In this document: piece after piece, positions 52,804-63,139 of the stretch
Numbering within the stretch: the first letter of the stretch is position 1
Layout of the letters: each line of letters starts with the position of its first letter
Assembly (NCBI GenBank): GCA_963931865.1
Contig: OZ007508.1
Location: 8,988,781 to 9,052,780, forward strand
DNA: 64,000 nt
Direction: 5' to 3'
DNA from: Axinella damicornis
Lineage: Eukaryota; Porifera; Demospongiae; Axinellida; Axinellidae
Notes under the pieces: model-generated
Seen by the model: only the letters and a program-made list of their open reading frames with translations
Told to the model about the DNA's origin: nothing
The model's database searches: none
Program-made: the position numbers and the translations under genes

Positions 52804-53372
52804 TATAGCACCGTTGTCTGTCCCCTTCAGTGAAATGCCTGAGGTTTATGAGTGGCCACTAATACACTGTTGGCAGGATGTGCGAATAAACCGTAACCTC
52901 AATCTTTAGTTGCTGGTGAAGGGCGACCTGCTAACACTTGTGAAAACCTTGTGTCCAGGCCCACAAAGAAAAGTGAAAAGGATCTGGTCACTTAGCAAGT
53001 TTAGGGTCATTCTTAGCGGGTTTTCCTGTATGTGCTGTGTCAGCACATTCCTTAAGTATGCAATTACTCTCCTGAGTGACCAAAGGCGAGTACTGGGCAG
53101 CTCAAGTAGCTATAGTCTTTCAAATGTTAGTTACAAGGTCCAGGATGAAGTGATTTGTCTACCCAAAAACCAAGACCATTCATTTGGAAGGTTGACCAGC
53201 GTGCAAGCCTGGGCACAAGCTAGGCTACTTATAACTCAGCTGATGGCTGTCTTCTGATTCATGCATTGTCATTATAGCATTTGCGATGTGCCTAGTATGA
53301 AGTGGGTATGTATAGTAGCTAGTTGTTCATGTAAGTCTGGTATGACGACTCTTCTCTTCTGTGTTTCTGCAG

Positions 53373-53432
53373 AAAGCGAGGGAACTTGTAGTGCAATTGA
53401 TTGAGCAAAAAGAACTTGAGATCGGTCCGCAG
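53373..53432 (+). CDS. FUBP1: FUBP exon: KH2 C-terminal helix
   Basis: Acceptor GTGTTTCTGCAG precedes 20 codons KARELVVQLIEQKELEIGPQ and a GTGATG donor (phase 0). It matches the FUBP KH2 final helix pattern (AKEMVLELIRDQ). Its phase fits directly to 52413-52511 upstream and 54836-54886 downstream. Confidence 0.85.
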
Positions 53433-53457
53433 GTGATGACTAATTGGTGTACTTATA

Positions 53458-54010
53458 CCGTAGTGTCCCGTTAATACGCCCCCCTATTTTGTACACTACA
53501 TCCAGCCCAAAGAGGGGAGGGGGCGTATTTTCGAGGACGCAATTAGTCTCGATTATACGCCCCCTCAAAACGTTTTGCTACGTTTATGACACTCATGTTC
53601 ACAGTTACAAAAGTACAAACGATCGCTAGTACTGTTCGTGGTCATCATGCGTGGTCTCCCTACATCGGCGAGAAGAGCTGCACTTCAATTCGAGGGGCCA
53701 TAACATTCACGACGACTTCGCTAGCGCTGTAGCCATCCTCAAGAACAGCAATGCTGTAGGTCATGAACCACGGAACATTTCCTGGTATTTCCTGTGGAAG
53801 AGTGGCAGCGAGATGACTTCTACTGTCGGCGTCAACGGTGACTACTCGATCTGAGAGACGATCTGCACGTGTAGGTTAGATGTTCCATGGATCCAGAAGA
53901 CGCTCACCAAGGGGGCGTTATAACGAGTCAAACTACCCTGTGCAGGAACTTGGGCGAAAAAGAGGGGGAGGGCGTATTTTCGAAGGGGGCGTATTAGCGA
54001 GACACTACGG
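53458..54010. mobile_element. TA-flanked element with CCGTAGTGTCCCGTTAATACGCCC ends
   Basis: TA at 53456-53457 and 54011-54012. The right end reads GGGGGCGTATTAGCGAGACACTACGG. Subterminal GGGCGTATTTTCGA motifs link it to 9338-10024. It begins 25 bp after the FUBP exon at 53432. Confidence 0.85.
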
Positions 54011-54106
54011 TATATCAGTTGCTCAAGGTTGTTGAACTCAGCCAATACTGCTGGCCTTGAGCCGAATATTTCTCTGTACTGCCCTCCTGTTTGGTGCATG
54101 CACACC

Positions 54107-54452
54107 GCACTACCAGAATGCTAGCTATGAAATTTCAATGAAAAACTAATGAAACCACCCTGGTTTTTTTGGTAGGCCATGAAAGAGCCCATGAACGTTG
54201 CGTTTTGGTATATTTCATGACCCATATACCTATGAAACGTAAAGTTTTCATGGACTCCATTTTGCCATTTCATGGGATTTTCATATCACATGAAAATATG
54301 GAGTCCATGAAAACTTTACGTTTCATAGGTATTATGGGTCATGAAATATACCAAAACGCGACGTTCATGGGCTCTTTCATGGCCTACCAAAAAAAACAGG
54401 GTGGTTTCATTAGTTTTTCATTGAAATTTCATAGCTAGCATTCTGGTAGTGC
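54107..54452. mobile_element. 346-bp near-perfect palindrome (fold-back element)
   Basis: The arms of about 165 bp (GCACTACCAGAATGCTAGCT at the left and its exact complement at the right) are interrupted only by a few mismatches and a loop near 54275-54290 (CATTTTGCCATTTCATGGGA). Confidence 0.9.
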
Positions 54453-54835
54453 CGTGACCTGCATGTAATTCAGATATAGTAGTCACAAATACGTGCAGAC
54501 TCTCACAGACGAGTTTGGTAAGCTGTCTTAGTCATATCTGCGTGTATATGCAATCGTAGTTGGAGGGCAATATGGGAGAATATTTTGTTTTAGGTTTCTG
54601 TATGCTGTTGACAGCTTTTTTACTGTGCCATTTAAGACTTTTTGCTATGTATGCAGCACTAAACCAAACGAACCAGCAACACCCACACAGTCATGCCTGA
54701 GGACTAAGGTAGACCATTGTTTCAATAGCTAGCTGTCCTATAGTGAGTGTATGGTTGGATCACTGGGTCAGTTTGTGGGATTGTCGTGTTCTGATAATTC
54801 AGTGGACATTACAGATTTCTCATTTGACGTCACAG

Positions 54836-54886
54836 GCCAGGGGGATGACCGGAGACTTCACCAGAGGGATGCCGCAGACAGTAGAG
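54836..54886 (+). CDS. FUBP1: FUBP linker exon between KH2 and KH3
   Basis: Acceptor GACGTCACAG precedes 17 codons ARGMTGDFTRGMPQTVE and a GTGACT donor (phase 0). The Gly/Arg-rich linker leads straight into VHVPKPLVGFVIG of the KH3 exon, as in vertebrate FUBPs where a short Gly-rich linker precedes VPIPRFAVG. The start and end phases match both neighbours. Confidence 0.7.
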
Positions 54887-55226
54887 GTGACTTGAACTGG
54901 AGTGGGTTGGGTTGCCTGTCAGGCTGGGTGCATTGATGTGCATTAATTGGAAGTATTACCCTGCTGGCCAGTATTGTGTCAGACAAGTATAACTCAGGTG
55001 GCCAGTATTGTGTCAGACGAATGAATGGAAGTAAGTGTAACCCAACTAGATGTTAATGAGAACTTGGACCTGTACCATAGCGCTGGTTAGCTAGCAAGTT
55101 GTGAGTTTTTGAGTGCTCTATAATTGGGCGTATGTGTAAGTACACTGTTTGCCTGGAACTGCGATGTGTTTTACTATGCAGTCATTTGAAGCCAATTGTA
55201 TGGTAGAATCTGTACATACAATGTAT

Positions 55227-55502
55227 ACAAGTAATAAAAAACATTTAAAATGTAACAGGATGTAGGGATACCAGAACCACAAAAAGTAAGGAAACAAGGT
55301 AGGGATGATCACACAAAACAGTGAAGTATACAACCCCCTACAGAGATCTTTTTCCATAATACGTGTATAATGAAAAAATATATTATGTAGGGGGATTGTA
55401 TACTTCACTGTTTTGTGTGATCATCCCTACCTTGTTTCCTTACTTTTTGCGGTTCTGGTATCCCTACATCCTGTTACATTTTAAATGTTTTTTATTACTT
55501 GT
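55227..55502. mobile_element. 276-bp near-perfect palindrome (fold-back element)
   Basis: The arm ACAAGTAATAAAAAACATTT...CCCTACCTTGTTTCC pairs with its complement on the other side, loop around 55345-55385. It differs in sequence from the palindrome at 54107. Confidence 0.9.
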
Positions 55503-57235
55503 TTATGTCATTTTTTTTTAGCAGCAGGCGCATGCATACTGGACTCTGGCATTTACACTGCCAGCAATGGCTGAACTATCAGACCCAAGCATCTCAAAAG
55601 CCAACCCTTTTCTGGATGGATACTAAGCCAGTGCTCCCTGAGCTGAAGTAGTGTAGGTAAAATAGCTATACTAGATAGTAGTAGCGACACATTGTTGAGT
55701 CTTTAGATAGGCATTCACCCCTCTCACGGGTCAATTAAGGCGTGGTTCCTTCCGTTACGCGTGTACGAAGAGAACGCGGTAATATACGGAAAAATTAAAA
55801 TGGCCGACTTTGTTTACTGGTTTGACTTTGTCATTGTAGTCGCTCTCTGCGTTCGCTCTCCGAGCTGAAGTTATGGTGGCCGAAGAGTACGGGGGTCGTG
55901 GGTTTCGTTCACGAGTGGTTTAGCCAATACGGCGAATCTCTGAAGCAAGCAGGTTGAGTTGATGTGTACAATCGAGGCTACCAGCCGACTTTGGCTTCGA
56001 TCCCGGAATTGTTGCCGCCTCTGGACAAGGACGGTTTGTGATTTTTTGTGGAGTGTTGGATGTGTACTACTCATAATCTTCTGGGGAAACGGAGGCCTCC
56101 TTGCACGTTCGAGAAAAGGTTGATACAGACCGTGGATAAGGTACGCGAATTACCTGAAATTGCTCGTGTAGCCTAGCCGTAGCTAGCTTCAGTTTCCCCA
56201 GACTTCATGTGGTAGCCCACGTTCGTAGGAGTCTGCATGCAAGCTATGAAGCTCCAGGTACTAGCGCAACAATTCCGGGTTTTGCTCAATAGTGTCCTTC
56301 ACCGCCTTATTATCAAGGGGCGTGGCTTCCTAATTAACAGTTGTTAGTGGGCGTGGTCTAGTTAAGGTCAACCATCTAACCTTACATAACAACATTATCT
56401 TTCAATGATCCATCATACATGAATAGAATTTGCTACATCTGCTGCAGAATTCTTGGAAAAGTCCACTGAATTTCACTGGCCCCTGGCCTTAACACACCTG
56501 TGCTCACAAAATACAGTCTAGTAAGATATATAGCACAGAGAATTTACCTCAGTCTAGTTACGGTACCGGTAGCGCAAGGCACTTCTAATTCAGCGATCTT
56601 GAATAATAATTACGTATCGTTGCTAAGTGATCGTTTAAGTGCGCATGCGTACAAACATGAAAATGGCGTGACAAATGAAGCCATAGTTATTGAGTGGGCA
56701 GCTGTAGCCGCCTGGTGAAGACTTGGAGGTTGCCAAAAAGCGATGGGCTGGTGCACTGCTCGGTGTAAAATGCTGCTGTTTCGTGCGAAAACCATCATGA
56801 GGGATTGAGGCGACGTTGAGCTAGCCTGTCTGAAAGAAGAAGAAAGAAAAACAATTTGCCCGTTTTGCGAGTACCTGGTGCGGTACTTTCGCGACGGTTT
56901 TTCGCGACGTGAGGAGTCTTGTTGGTCATGAAAACACTCGAAGATGAACGGTATGTGGTTATAAAGGCTTATAAGTGTACCGTTTCTGAGATTTGGAGAG
57001 ATTCTTTTGTATTAGCATATATTGCGTGTACGTCGTATCCCTACATACAGAGTCTACCGACTCTGTGATACTGTAATCTCCCAATAATACACCAAGAGCG
57101 CATCATGACTTCACCTCATCAACCATCAGTACTTTGAGTGCTACAAGTACAAGACTAAGCCTCAGTAGTTGAGCGCACGTATTCTATTTTTAGTACATTG
57201 TCTACCCGTTACACGCTCTTCCTCCTCTGCAGCTG
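55503..57235. other. No exon recognised
   Basis: FUBP intron. It includes GC-rich patches with ATGGCCGA-type starts (about 55800) and ATGGTGGCCGAAG (55873), and a GCGCATGCG motif (about 56641), which might mark another promoter, but no splice-supported frame was found. Confidence 0.3.
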
Positions 57236-57900
57236 CCGCAATGACGATGATGTAATCTTGAATATGCCCATGGGCAATGAACATTAGTGGCTGCTCAAGA
57301 GGGGGTTAGGGCGTATTTTTGGTACTCACTTCACTCAAAAGTAGGCCCACCCACTGCACATACAAGAAATAGTGCATGCAATGCACCATACTGCAACAAG
57401 CGCTCCTACTCCCTGGCCAGCAGGAATAATATCCTTTTGTGAGTGTAGCTGCAGGAACAACAAACAAGATTGAGACCTAGCGGGAGAGTGGTTGAGTGAC
57501 GTGGAGCATGCAGACCATCAGATTTGCCAATTAATCGCTGCTGCTGTCGAGAAATCTGTAGTGTGATGGTACTAGGTGATTTGCACACACGATACACAAA
57601 CATGCGAAAGGCACAGCACGTGCACAGTTTCATGTCATGCACTAGAATGAAATTCAATGGAATTGATACCGCCCTCCTAGCCAACTTCATTTCTTTTCGG
57701 CTGTGTTTGCGTGTGCATGCACGTGTACGACTGTTACAGTAGTCCAACCTCTTTCACACCACTTCCAGAGCCATTCCAGAACTTTCCTGTTTGAGGTAAT
57801 ACGGTGAGCGTACTTTAGAGTAATAAATGACCCTGTGCAACAACTTGTCGCGTGTGGGCATATTTTTGAAGGTGGGCACATTATCAGGAGATTACGGTAT
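57235..57900. repeat. Degenerate relative of the 9338/26497 CCGTA element
   Basis: ATGCCCATGGGCAATGAACA, AGAGGGGGTTAGGGCGTATT, GTAGGCCCACCCA, AATAAATGACCCTGTGCAAC and GGAGATTACGG correspond to blocks of the intact elements with many substitutions. Confidence 0.7.
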
Positions 57901-58138
57901 ATTGCATGTGCGTGCTTCCGGCAATTTAGCAGTCCTCGAGTATTTATCGTCATGTCCTTGAGATCCCATACATCTGATTCCAAGATTGAAAGGCTAAGTG
58001 GGCACTCAGTGAAATACAGGGGTTTCATGACTTCGTGCAATGTACGTACCGTTATCCGTGACTGAAAAACACTATCCGTGACTTGAGGATGTCACTAATT
58101 TGATTGTGGTAGATACAGTGCGCGCTATATAGCATAAA

Positions 58139-58387
58139 ATGGCAGCTCTTAGTTGTGAGCTAAAGCGTCGTAGCGCTTATGCTCAAGACTTGTGCTGGCA
58201 GATGGTCTACGAGAGGGAAGCCCTCGGTCTTACCTATAACAGTATTGGAGCGAACTTACAGGTCGACCCTTCTACCGTATATAGAACGGCGCAGCCTTTC
58301 CTGAACACTGGAACGGTGGACAAGAAGTACAATGCCGACAACTTACCACGCAAGTTGAAAGCGCATCCTGACCATTTGCTGAGCTAG
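58139..58387 (+). pseudogene. Tc1/mariner-like transposase N-terminal HTH relic
   Basis: The ATG frame reads MAALSCELKRRSAYAQDLCW, then MVYEREALGLTYNSIGANLQ, then VDPSTVYRTAQPFLNTGTVD and KKYNADNLPRKLKAHPDHLLS before a stop. The LTYxxIGANLxVDPSTVYRT block is a helix-turn-helix DNA-binding motif and the whole resembles the start of Tc1-like transposases found in multicopy in sponges and cnidarians (from memory). The DDE catalytic part is absent after the stop, so it is a truncated copy in a FUBP intron. A short minus-strand W/Y-rich frame downstream could be a further relic. Confidence 0.6.
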
Positions 58388-58740
58388 CGCTGGCACCATA
58401 TTGGCTTCTTGTTGGGCAAACTGGACCCTCCGGCGGCCACTGCCAGTACGCGTACGACTGGTAGTCCTGGTCCCACACATACCAATTTGGGTAATTCCAG
58501 TCCGGCACCTTAACTTAGCTAGCCAAATTCTCGAGACACACGCTAGCGCTTGCGGTTGAAGCCATATGCATGCATACATGGCTCGTGACGTCATGACCGG
58601 CCACTAGCACTTGCGGTTACTGTTGCCTTATGGTTTACGCTGTACGCAATTCATTTTTGCAAGGTGTCATGAAACCCCTGTAGAGTTTGTTCCATGGAAT
58701 GGGTCCGTATTAATTGAGATGAATGATTTTATGGCCCCAG

Positions 58741-58843
58741 GTGCATGTGCCGAAGCCTCTTGTGGGGTTCGTGATTGGCCGCAATGGAGAACACATTAAC
58801 AACATCCGGAACACCTGTGGAGTGAGGCTGCAGTTTCAGAATG
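58741..58843 (+). CDS. FUBP1: FUBP exon: KH3
   Basis: Acceptor ATGGCCCCAG leads to VHVPKPLVGFVIGRNGEHIN followed by NIRNTCGVRLQFQN, in phase with the linker exon. VGFVIGRNGEHI holds the GxxG loop (GRNG) of KH3, closely matching the FUBP pattern [25 protein letters not shown]. The exon ends at GCAAGT (a second GC-AG donor, after 58843) or at a weak GTGTAT four bases later. The remainder of KH3 was not found between here and the KH4 exon. Confidence 0.9.
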
Positions 58844-58930
58844 GCAAGTGTATAGTTTGATTCAGGGTTCTATGCACAGCATAGCAGGTGTTGGATGCAA
58901 GCTTTGGAGAGAGATAATTATAACTTATTA

Positions 58931-59032
58931 ACAGCTGGGATTCAAACCGAAGACCCGAGTACTAGTCCGACGTGCTCGTGGTGAGAGTGTGTGACTAGCA
59001 CTCAGGTCTTGGGTTCGAATCCCAGCTGGTCC
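58931..59032. repeat. Inverted tRNA-like (SINE head) repeat
   Basis: AACAGCTGGGATTCAAACCG at the left pairs with GGGTTCGAATCCCAGCTGGT at the right. The plus-strand arm contains a B-box (GGTTCGAATCC), and GTGGTGAGAGTG could be a degenerate A-box. The minus-strand copy at 10866-10942 resembles it. Two tRNA-derived heads seem to have joined head to head. Confidence 0.5.
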
Positions 59033-59825
59033 CAGAATTTTTTCATTTGGATTATTCTCTCTGTCCAAAACTTGCAAGTGTATTTTGTGTACTAACTGTT
59101 AGGTTAGTGACTGTGGGGGTATGAGGATTGGGTAGGTACCGTTGTACTCAAGCTTTTCTTGCACATTAATTTTGCCTGGGACAAAATCTGGGGTGGAAAT
59201 AGCCTGGGTACAAGGTCACCTATCTACTCGCAGCTTTAGAGAAAGGAAAACCTTTGATGATTTTGCACTTGAGATATTGCCACCATGACCTCATTGGAAG
59301 CTTTAGTAGCTCTGTGTGCCCTCCTGGATGGGAAGTCGTTTTTTTTGTTGCACGAGTGTTCTGTGGTGTCGTTACCTTTGAATTCAGAGCTCCACTCATT
59401 CGAAGTTATATTTGGATGTCTAAGTTACACAACTAACTGCCAAGAAGTTGGGGAGGAGCCTGGGAATGAGGCTACTAAGTAAACAGGAGGCACAGTACAT
59501 GCCTGTAGTGTTTCCTGTGCACTCACAACAAGTGTAGCTACGATTAACCTGATAATCAACTTCAGTGGCCATTCAGATGAGAAAGGTAATGTTAGTGACA
59601 ACAAATCTTGCTCAAGCCACCAGACATTCTGCCAATGGCATGAGTGGCTGGACACGAGACTACAAGAATGCATAAGTGGACTGCGGCATGATCTACTTGT
59701 ATCCAGATAGGAACACAGCAAATTCGTTTTTCGATGTCACTGTGTCCTCTCATTGGTGGGGGTGTACAGTCAAGTCCATAATCGAGTAAAAGGTTGTACT
59801 AGCTTATTACATTCTCTTTCATTCT

Positions 59826-60016
59826 TTTCTAACCCAGGACCCATCTCATAGGGATGCAAACCCAGATGCAAACCCTGACTTAGTGTTTGAAAACATGTCA
59901 GTGATGTCTGACATTGAGCTACATTCACTCTGCCTCGAAAATCAGGTTTGTGTAACCAAGGGCGCATCGTCTTTGACACCATAACTCCACTGCACTGCAC
60001 ATGTGCAATACCAGTC
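59826..60016 (-). repeat. Inverted copy of the repeat at 17072-17250
   Basis: From TTCTAACCCAGGACCCATCT to GCACATGTGCAATACCAG, in reverse complement to the earlier copy. Confidence 0.85.
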
Positions 60017-60243
60017 CAACAGGATGTATACTTCCATTCCTGAGTGCTACATAAAAACGTATAAACAGACACGAACACATAGTGGTCTATAAAGGTATTG
60101 TCAGAAGCTTTGGGTACCTTCCCAGAGTGAACATTACCACCACGCATGCAGACAGCTACATTATTTCCCAACCAGGAGTGCAATATCTAGATCTATAGGC
60201 ACATCAAAATGAACCCAAGAAACATTGATATACGTAGCAGTGA

Positions 60244-60456
<213 letters not shown>

Positions 60457-60465
60457 TAGTCTAAC

Positions 60466-60512
60466 TGCTAGACACTCCTCTCCTCCGGGAGAGGAGGGTC
60501 TAGCAGCTAGAC
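60466..60512. repeat. Hairpin in the SMARCAD1 intron
   Basis: CTGCTAGACACTCCTCTCCT pairs imperfectly with AGGAGGGTCTAGCAG around CCGGG. Confidence 0.75.
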
Positions 60513-60552
60513 TACTGCGCTAGGTGGTAACCCTCTGCTATTATCTGTGCAG

Positions 60553-60656
60553 GGACGTTCATGTCATCCGGCTGATCAGTGAGGGTACGATAGAGGAGGA
60601 AATGCTGCAGTGTGCTCAGAAGAAGCTGAAGCTGGGACAGGACATCAATCTGGCTG
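60553..60656 (+). CDS. SMARCAD1: SMARCAD1 exon following motif VI
   Basis: Acceptor ATCTGTGCAG and the preceding exon's last two bases complete an Arg codon, then DVHVIRLISEGTIEEEMLQC and AQKKLKLGQDINLA. This matches the SMARCAD1 sequence following motif VI ([32 protein letters not shown]). It ends at a GTATGT donor or, if unspliced, runs to a stop a few codons later (GMSY then TGA). The family normally ends shortly after this point, so few residues are missing on the C-terminal side. Confidence 0.9.
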
Positions 60657-60723
60657 GTATGTCCTACTGACTAAGTGCAGAATGTAGGGAGTCGAGACAT
60701 ACGTGCAAAAGACTTGTACAACT

Positions 60724-60819
60724 TAGCCTTGTTTCCCAGGCCTAGCCTCATTCCCCCTGTGAATGCGGTGAAGATTTTTTTCACCAGGTGCACAGGGCCC
60801 GGGCCTGGGAACGAGGCTA
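60724..60819. mobile_element. MITE, TAGCCTTGTTTCCCAGGCC family
   Basis: It starts TAGCCTTGTTTCCCAGGCC and ends GGGCCTGGGAACGAGGCTA, with a second family start (TAGCCTCATTCCCCC) nested at 60744. A half-element with a CCGTA-type right end (CGCAGAAATACGGTA) follows at about 60940-60984. Confidence 0.7.
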
Positions 60820-61351
60820 TCCCAGGCCCCCGCCCAGCTTTTTACTACAAGCGATGGAAAGCTGGGAGGGGCCGGCTACTAAACAAAGGCGGTGTTTATT
60901 TTGTTCAGCCCTTCTGGGGGTGCGGCTATTATTCGAGGGTGACCACTAATCGAGTGCGGCGTTTGATCGCAGAAATACGGTAGTAAGATCCTTTCCGTGG
61001 GATAGATCATACGGTACAGGCTTTTGTACTTAATGGTAGGTTTAAAGTCTACATAAGCCATGACAAACGCAGTCAGAGGAACTCAGCATTATCTGTCCTG
61101 AGGAAAGAAGCAGTCTAAATAGAGCCCATCTGAGTTTAATAGGTTGACAACAATGACAGAGAAACCGCAAGAGCTTGTGCGTGAGGGTGCACATTGTGGT
61201 AGTTGCATGTGAAAAGGTGTATCTTGATGTGAATCATAGTGTTACAACGAAAGGACACAATTTGACCCCTACTGTGTGCTCCTCGCACTCTCAGTTTTGT
61301 GTGTGTACAGGAGATATGACTAAAACTGTTCTTTCTTCCATTTTCCACTAG

Positions 61352-61466
61352 CAGCAGATGGGGGGTTTCAAGCCAAGGATAGAGCTCCCCAACCCCACCG
61401 GACCTGGAGTCCAGACACTGCAGTTCCCAGTTCCTGCTGGCTAGTGTGGGCTGGTCATTGGGAAGG
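61352..61466 (+). CDS. FUBP1: FUBP exon: start of KH4, with an in-frame TAG
   Basis: Acceptor TTTTCCACTAG (or CAGCAG a few bases on) leads to QMGGFKPRIELPNPTGPG and VQTLQFPVPAG, then TAG (61442-61444), then CGLVIGKG and a consensus GTAAGC donor (phase 1). VPAG-stop-CGLVIGKG corresponds to FUBP VPADKCGLVIGKGG, so the stop replaces the Lys codon (AAG to TAG, one base change). Translation read normally would end before the fourth KH domain. It could be a true truncation, a disrupted copy, or a sequencing error; the flanking splice sites and the next exon are intact. Confidence 0.85.
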
Positions 61467-61614
61467 GTAAGCAAGTGGGAATTGATGCCAATAATGGTTG
61501 AATTTGAATGTATAAAATTGACCAGACCGAAGAACTGTGGGAAACCTGGGTACTCATAAGAACCTCTCCAAGTCATGCGATATCTATGGAGCACATTGTT
61601 TATTTATTGTGGAT

Positions 61615-62895
61615 TGGGTATCTGTAAAACCTGGACTCTGGACTGGACTGGACTGACCAACAGCTGTAACCAGACAAGCAAATGTCACCAAAGCTACATG
61701 TACGAAGGGTTGTTTCCAGCTCTGTCTCAAGTTGCTTCCAAGGCTGTTGAGACATACGCTTATTTAATGAGCTTCAACAATGAGGTTGAACTATAGCCAT
61801 GGATGACAAAGGAATATTCCTTTGAAAGGCTGAAGGAATATTCCTTTGAAAGGCTGGAGTTTGGTTTCTGCTGATAATAACTGCTCTTCGAAGCACACAG
61901 AACATTCTAACTAGAGATCAATAAGTTTGACCATAGATACCGTATTTCCGCGAATAGACGCCGCCCTCGAATAAACACCGCACAATTGGAGGCGCTGAGT
62001 GAAATAAACGCTGCCCTCGAATAAACGCCGCGGCGGGTTAGTATGCAAAGTATGACGATACAACGTGGACACTTTGTACGTCATCCAACAGTCGTGGAAT
62101 ACAGTCTGAGTCCTCGAGCTCGTCGTCATCCCCCCCATATGCATCCCGCGAAGGCATCTTCACCATCGTTCTCTTCCCGTGTGTATCGCTTTGACACAAA
62201 GCGACGGGCTAATCAAAGCGCTCAATGTTCCAGCCGCGGATCACGGACGGCACTTGCCGAAACTTGCCCATGTGAGTTGTTGTTTTGTGTGCTTCTCGAC
62301 CGAATTTTGTAAGAGCCATACTATTTCACCTGCTTGTCGACGCAATTCGACGGGGAGCTATCTGTATACGTGGCGCTGTCATACTGCTGAAAGTAATAAA
62401 CGCCGCCCTCGAATAAACGCCGCCCTCGAATAAACGCCGCCCTCGAATAGTGGCCACATCAAACTGACCAACGAAATGAATAAACGCCGCGGCGTCTATT
62501 CGCGGAAATACGGTAATAGAACTACGTAGTTCTATTATCTATGGTTTGACAAATGTGCTTTCCCAACAAATATGTGTACGTGGCCTCCATAGGAAACAGT
62601 TGATGCAATCGTGGATGTTCAAAGCCAGTACAGAACCCACAAGGATTCAGTCATAGCCACCTTTATGAAATAAGCACGCGACATTTGACCTCTCGGAAAT
62701 TGAAGAAACCATGCCTCAATAGGCTAGGAAGCAACTTGATACAGAGCTGGAGAGCTCTGAGACAACCGTTCATAGCATAGGTGATTTTTACTGTCTGTAT
62801 ACAGCTGTTTTGGTCAGTCGAGTCCAGTCCATGGCCCAGTCCGGTTCATTCCACCGTCCAGTCGTGTGAGACTCCAGGTTTTACAGATATCCATG
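61615..62895. mobile_element. Second copy of the GGACTGGAC-ended element, with a nested insertion
   Basis: The ends TAAAACCTGGACTCTGGACT and GTGAGACTCCAGGTTTTACA are inverted. The interior shares GCTTCAACAA, TTTGACCTCTCGGAA and GGCTAGGAAGCA with 19690-20325. It is interrupted by the CCGTA-type element at 61940-62513. Confidence 0.75.
61940..62513. mobile_element. TA-flanked element with CCGTATTTCCGCGAATAGACGCC ends
   Basis: TA flanks at 61938-61939 and 62514-62515. The left end CCGTATTTCCGCGAATAGAC and the right end GTCTATTCGCGGAAATACGG are perfect inverted repeats. The arrays CTCGAATAAACGCCGCC are repeated several times at both ends. The interior includes a GC-rich non-coding segment. Confidence 0.9.
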
Positions 62896-62992
62896 GTGAC
62901 TACCTGAATTGTAGCTAACTGCAATATGCTTATTTGTACTGAAACTGCCCGTTTAGTTTGTTAACTAGACGGTTGTTTTTTTTTCCCCAAAG

Positions 62993-63094
62993 GTGGTGAT
63001 ACTATCCGTCAGCTGCAAGTGCAGTCTGGTACCCACATTGAATTGCATCGGGGTCCACAGCCAAACCCACACGAGAAGGTGTTCAATATTAGTG
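62993..63094 (+). CDS. FUBP1: FUBP exon: KH4 second half
   Basis: A pyrimidine tract then CCCCAAAG leads to GGDTIRQLQVQSGTHIELHR and GPQPNPHEKVFNIS, with donor GTGATT (phase 1). Together with the previous exon it forms GKGGDTIRQLQ, matching the FUBP KH4 pattern GKGGENIKSINQQSGAHVELQRNPP...FTIRG. The GxxG loop is intact across the exon junction. The gene continues beyond the window's right edge. Confidence 0.88.
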
Positions 63095-63139
63095 GTGATT
63101 TATTTGGGTAGTGTACTGTGTAGTACATACCTACATGTT

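Noticed and set aside
58980..59035. Functional tRNA gene
   Set aside because: A B-box is present but no cloverleaf with acceptor pairing and anticodon loop can be drawn; SINE-type origin is preferred.
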